Source of the DNA: Leucaena leucocephala
Taxonomy: Eukaryota > Streptophyta > Magnoliopsida > Fabales > Fabaceae
NCBI GenBank assembly: GCA_037074615.1
Contig: CM073532.1
Location: forward strand, 17,314,001 to 17,378,000
Reading direction: 5' to 3'
DNA: 64,000 bases
This document shows positions 60,159 to 64,000 of the stretch, piece by piece. The position numbers and the translations under genes are program-made. Position 1 is the first letter of the stretch; each line of letters starts with the position of its first letter. The notes under the pieces were generated by a model. It was not told the origin of the DNA and did not search any database. It worked only from the letters and a program-made list of their open reading frames with translations.

Positions 60159-61300
60159 AGTAACATTGTTTCTCTTTCTTATTTGGATAAGGAAGGTTAC
60201 ACTTCCATTGCTGGGAATGGTAGATGTTCCATTTATCGTAATGATATTTTCTATGCTCATGGTGATTTGCATGTGGATCATTACATATTAAATTTGGAAC
60301 AACCCAATCATGGAAATATCTATAACATAACCGCCAAAAGGGTCAAACCAAACGATTTGAATCCGACATACCTCTGGCACTGTCGTCTGGGCCACATAAA
60401 TGAGAAACGCATTTCTAAACTCCATCAAGATGGATTTCTCAACTCATTTGATTTTGAATCATATGATACTTGCAAATCTTGTTTGTTGGGAAAGATGACA
60501 AAGTCACCTTTCACTGGGCACAGTGAGAGAGCCACTGATTTGTTGGGACTCATACATACAGATGTGTGTGGACCGATGAATACAAATGCCAGAAGAGGTT
60601 ATTCGTACTTCATCACATTCATAGATGATTTCAGTAGATATGGCTACGTCTATCTAATGAAACATAAATCCGAATCTTTTAAAATGTTCAAGATATTTTA
60701 AAATGAAGTACAAAGCCAGCTTGGTAAAACAATTAAAGCCCTTCGATCTAATCGAGGTGGTGAATATTTGAGCCAAGAGTTTATCGATCATCTTAGGAAT
60801 TGTGGGATAGTCTCACAATTGACTCCTCCAGGAACACCACAATGGAATGGCATTTCTGAACGGAGGAATCAAACACTATTGGATATGGTTCGATCCATGA
60901 TGAGTCGAATAGATCTTCCACCGTCCTTTTGGGGCCACGCCCTAGAGACAGCTACGTTCACACTGAATCGTGTTCCATCTAAGGTAGTTGAAAAGACTCT
61001 GTATGAGATATGACTGGGAGGAAACCTAGTTTATCTTTTCTCAAGATTTAGGGATGTGAGGTCTATGTTAAGCAACAAGCCTCAGATAAGTTAGCGCCCA
61101 AATCTTCAAAGTGCCTTTTTGTGGGATATCATAAGAAAACCAAGGGATATTATGTCTACAACTCCACTGATAACAAAGTGTTTGTTGTCAGAAATGGTAT
61201 CTTTCTCGAATGAGAATTCATCTCTAAAAGAACCAGTGGGAGTAAGGTACATCTCGAAGAAGTTCGAGAGCCACAAGACACCACAGAACCACTGATGGAA
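60159..61300 (+). pseudogene. Copia pre-integrase and integrase, element 2
   Basis: The frame at 60183-60701 carries YLWHCRLGHI, the CKSCLLGKM zinc-binding end, HTDVCGPMNTNA (first Asp) and YSYFITFIDDFSRY. A TAA at 60699-60701 (CAA in element 1) stops it. The next piece (60768-61013) holds PPGTPQWNGISERRNQT with the catalytic Glu, then TGA within YEI-W. Further pieces to 61300 match the integrase C-terminus of element 1 with more stops. Confidence 0.88.
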
Positions 61301-62129
61301 AATAGAAAAGACTCACAACAAGTTGTTGAGACTCCTCAAGTCATGCAAGGCCCAAGGCGATCTAATAGGGCACGACTTCAGCCTCAGAGATATGGATTTC
61401 TGATTTCTGACAATCGTGATGTGTTGCTCATTGAGCATAATGACCAACTACCTATCGAGAAGCTATGGTGGGACCAAACTCTGAAAAATGGCTTAGTGCC
61501 ATGAAGTCTGAGATGCAATCCATGTACGACAATAAGGTATGGACCTTAGTCGACCCACCTGAAGGTGAAAAACCCGTCGGGTGCAAGTAGGTTTTTAAAG
61601 AGAAAACTGACATGGGTGGCAATGTAAATGTCTTCAAGGCACGACTGGTTGCAAAAGGATTTACTCAAACTCATGGTGTGGATTATGATGAGACCTTTTC
61701 CCTAGTGCAATGGCCAAATCAATCAGAATCCTCCTTGCCATTGTAGCATATTATGACTATGAAATATGGCAGATGGACGTCAAGACAGCCTTCCTTAATG
61801 GAAAGCTCCTTGAGGATGTGTACATGACACAACCTGAAGGGTTTATGCGTTCCGAGGACTTTGGTAAGGTGTGCAAGCTTCAAAGGTCTATTTATGGACT
61901 GAAGCAAGCATCTCAGAGTTGGAATCATCGTTTTGATGAAGTAGTCAAAGAGTTTGGATTTCTTCAAAACATTGATGAACCTTATGTGTACAAGAAGGTT
62001 AGTGGGAGCACAATTGTGTTTTTGGTACTCTATGTCGGTGACATTCTACTTATTGGGAATGACATTCCTACCTTGCAGATTGTCAAGTCTTGGTTAGGAA
62101 AGTCTTTCTCAATAAAAGACTTAGGTTAA
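61301..62129 (+). pseudogene. Copia RT, YVDD mutated to YVGD
   Basis: The linker and N-terminal RT (61301-61700) are frameshifted. The frame at 61710-62129 has QMDVKTAFLNGKLLEDVYM, SIYGLKQASQSWNHRFDE and the catalytic box LYVGDILLIG: Gly (62037-62039) replaces the first Asp of YVDD, which element 1 keeps. It stops at 62127-62129 (TAA, GAA in element 1). Confidence 0.88.
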
Positions 62130-63004
62130 GCCACCTACATCCTAGGAATTAGGATCTATAAAGATAGATCTAAAAGACTTATAGGACTCAGTCAGACCAC
62201 ATATATAGACAAGATACTACGTAGGTTTAGTATGCAGGAATCAAAGAGGGGTTTCATACCCATGTCTCATGGTATTCACCTCAGCAAGGATTTGTGTCCT
62301 AGTACACCTGATCAGCGAGGTCACATGAGTAAGGTTCCATATGCCTCGGCCATAGGATCTATCATGTATGCCATGTTATGTACTCGACCGGATGTCTCGT
62401 TTGCCTTAAGTATGACTAGCAGATATCAACAGGACCCCGGTGAGGGCCATTGGACTGCTGTCAAGAATATCCTTAAGTACTTGAGAAGGACTAAGGATTT
62501 ATTCTTGGTCTATGGTTGATTGGATGACGAGCTCTGTGTAACTGGTTACACAGATGCAAGTTTCCAAACTGACCAAGATGACTAGAAATCGCAATCTGGA
62601 TACATATTCCTCCTAAATAGTAGAGCAGTAAGCTGGAAGAGCTCTAAGTAGAGCACTGTAGCAGATTCTGTAACGGAAGCCGAGTATATAGCAGCATCTG
62701 ATGCAGCTAAGGAGGTCGTTTGGATCAGGAAGTTCATTACTGAACTAGGGGTGATACCTACCATCTCAGATCCGATAACTTTGTTCTGTGACAATAGTGG
62801 TGCCATTGCATAGGCCAAAGAGCCTAGGTCACATCAAAGGACCAAGCATATACTCAGGTGATTTCATCTCATCAGAGAAATCAATGATAGAGGTGATATA
62901 AAAATATGCAAGGTAGTAGGGGAAGATAATGTTGCTGATCCTCTAACAAAGCCGCTTGTGCAAGCAAAACATGAGCGTCAAGGCAAATTAATGATTGTAC
63001 CTAG
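62130..63004 (+). pseudogene. Copia RNase H, element 2
   Basis: The frame at 62232-62519 (YASAIGSIMYAMLCTRPDVSF, the connection after RT) ends at TGA. After it the RNase H text is visible with several TAG/TGA codons at former Trp or Gln positions (62583, 62649, 62812 and others). The piece near 62730-62810 encodes the LFCDNSGAIA block. It ends just before the polypurine tract. Confidence 0.82.
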
Positions 63005-63007
63005 TGT

Positions 63008-63018
63008 AAGTGGGAGGA
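63008..63018 (+). other. Polypurine tract, element 2
   Basis: AAGTGGGAGGA immediately before the 3' LTR start TGTTGGAG, the same as in element 1. Confidence 0.8.
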
Positions 63019-64000
63019 TGTTGGAGATTGTGCCCTAGGGGCCAATCATTATGTTATGAACATAGTTGATTTATGAATTTCTTAATTATGTTATCATATT
63101 ATTTGCATGTTTACTGTGATGAACATCCTTGGATAACTCATGATCTTATCCTAAATGTCCCTGGTCGGTCATCTATGCGGGAGTAGAGATGAAATAAGAC
63201 CAGTATGACTTTGAAGATATATACAGATATAAATCAAAGTCATAGGCACATGTAAGAGTACAAGGTGTTGGACCGACCCGCCATGAGAGAGCTGCATGGG
63301 TCAAGTCATAAGCTTCTCTCATATACAAGCCATGTCACTATACCCTTTAACCTGAGATCATCATGGATTCCTACATGACAAACGCTCATCTTTGACCTAG
63401 TCAAAAGTCACTTTTGACCGAGTGATCATAAAGGCTATGTTCGGGCTCAGTGGTTTTTCATGCGGAGGAATATGAATGGTCAAGATGGAATTTGTCCCTT
63501 ACATTCGTAGAGAGATATTACTAGGCCCCTCGATGAGTGAGTCTGAGAAATGTATGGCCATACTGGAATGGAAGGGTAGTTCCATTTCTATAGTCAGACT
63601 ACTCAGGGATCGAGAAAGTAACGGTCAGGAACAGGAGGATGACGTTCACCATGCCTCATCCATGACCGAAATATCTGTGACAAAAGGGACGTGATATGGT
63701 TGTATGAAAGGTTAAATTGTTTATCGATCCTCATATGATTTGGGTAGTCATAATGCCTTGTTAGAGACCGCTTATGACTTGTGGGTCAGTATAGTAATTG
63801 GCCCACTGCCAACTTCATAGGGCCTACAGAGTCGCATATAAAACAACCCAATGCGAGCTATGATATCCAGATTCATTGAATCTAAGAGATGTCTAGATTC
63901 AAAGAATAATCTAGGGTGGATATATATATTATATATATAAATTAGTATATATATATTATATATAATATAAGAGATATTTGTAAGATTTAATTTATAAGGA
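63019..64000 (+). repeat. 3' LTR of element 2, cut by window end
   Basis: First 982 bp of a family-1 LTR, including the W-box cluster (63299-63485) and stem-loop. About 940 bp, including the TATA region and the TCGCGA array, lie beyond the window. Confidence 0.93.

Larger units (their letters stand above)
41874..64000 (+). mobile_element. Second family-1 copia element with nested family-2 insertions
   Basis: Plus-strand sister of element 1. The 5' LTR (41874-51928) is split by family-2 copies at 41893-44787 and 46087-51313. The internal region runs from the primer-binding site (51930) to the polypurine tract (63018) and is split by a family-2 copy at 54146-60158. The 3' LTR starts at 63019 and continues past the window. 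Removing the insertions leaves a 5' LTR of about 1923 bp, matching the 1922 bp of element 1. The left TSD is ATAAG (41869-41873); the right one is outside. Confidence 0.93.

Noticed and set aside
1..64000. CRISPR array, phage defence or other prokaryotic systems
   Set aside because: Repeats found are LTR-internal motif arrays or tandem units without spacers of uniform length, and the gene structure is eukaryotic.

Overview
This 64-kb window looks like plant nuclear DNA, most likely from a eudicot. It is AT-rich, has intron-containing coding sequence with GT-AG splice sites, and is dominated by nested LTR retrotransposons whose primer-binding sites match plant initiator tRNA-Met. I see no prokaryotic gene organisation, CRISPR array, rRNA or tRNA gene. 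The only host gene I can name is an MBD4-like DNA glycosylase on the minus strand (18155-19450), which has five coding exons that join in one frame.

Layout. (1) 1-793: two tRNA-derived SINE copies in opposite orientation, each with target-site duplications (TSDs). (2) 794-11569: a complete but decayed Ty1/copia element on the minus strand ('family 1', LTR about 1.9 kb, TSD TAAAG). Its 3' LTR carries a nested plus-strand solo LTR of the same family. (3) 11570-15266: AT-rich sequence with a perfect hairpin and a terminal-inverted-repeat element. (4) 15267-19850: the host-gene island, with a family-1 solo LTR downstream of the glycosylase gene. (5) 20735-22676: another family-1 solo LTR, sitting in a roughly 190-bp tandem repeat. 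(6) 23046-40980: a SIRE-like copia element (plus strand, LTR 1.8 kb, env-like third coding region). It is broken by its own nested solo LTR, by a family-2 LTR and by a 4-kb insertion that contains another family-1 solo LTR and an inverted LTR fragment. (7) 40981-41873: a gag fragment from a third copia lineage. (8) 41874-64000: a second family-1 copia element (plus strand), stretched to more than 22 kb by five nested 'family 2' insertions, two of them at second level. Its 3' LTR runs off the window.

Family 2 is a set of non-coding units of about 3 kb that start TGTAACATCC and end GGATGTTTCA (or a close variant), have a conserved TATAAATA box and, where both ends are visible, 5-bp TSDs. I read them as solo LTRs of a large LTR retrotransposon whose coding part is absent here.

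No element appears autonomous: gag-pol genes carry nonsense codons, frameshifts and lost catalytic residues. The most interesting signals are regulatory or structural. Family-1 LTRs combine a W-box cluster in U3 with arrays of the palindrome TCGCGA in the transcribed leader. A similar TCGCGA array occurs in one family-2 LTR. SIRE LTRs carry arrays of the palindrome TTAATCGATTAA. The glycosylase gene has a possible A10-tract frameshift at its 5' end.
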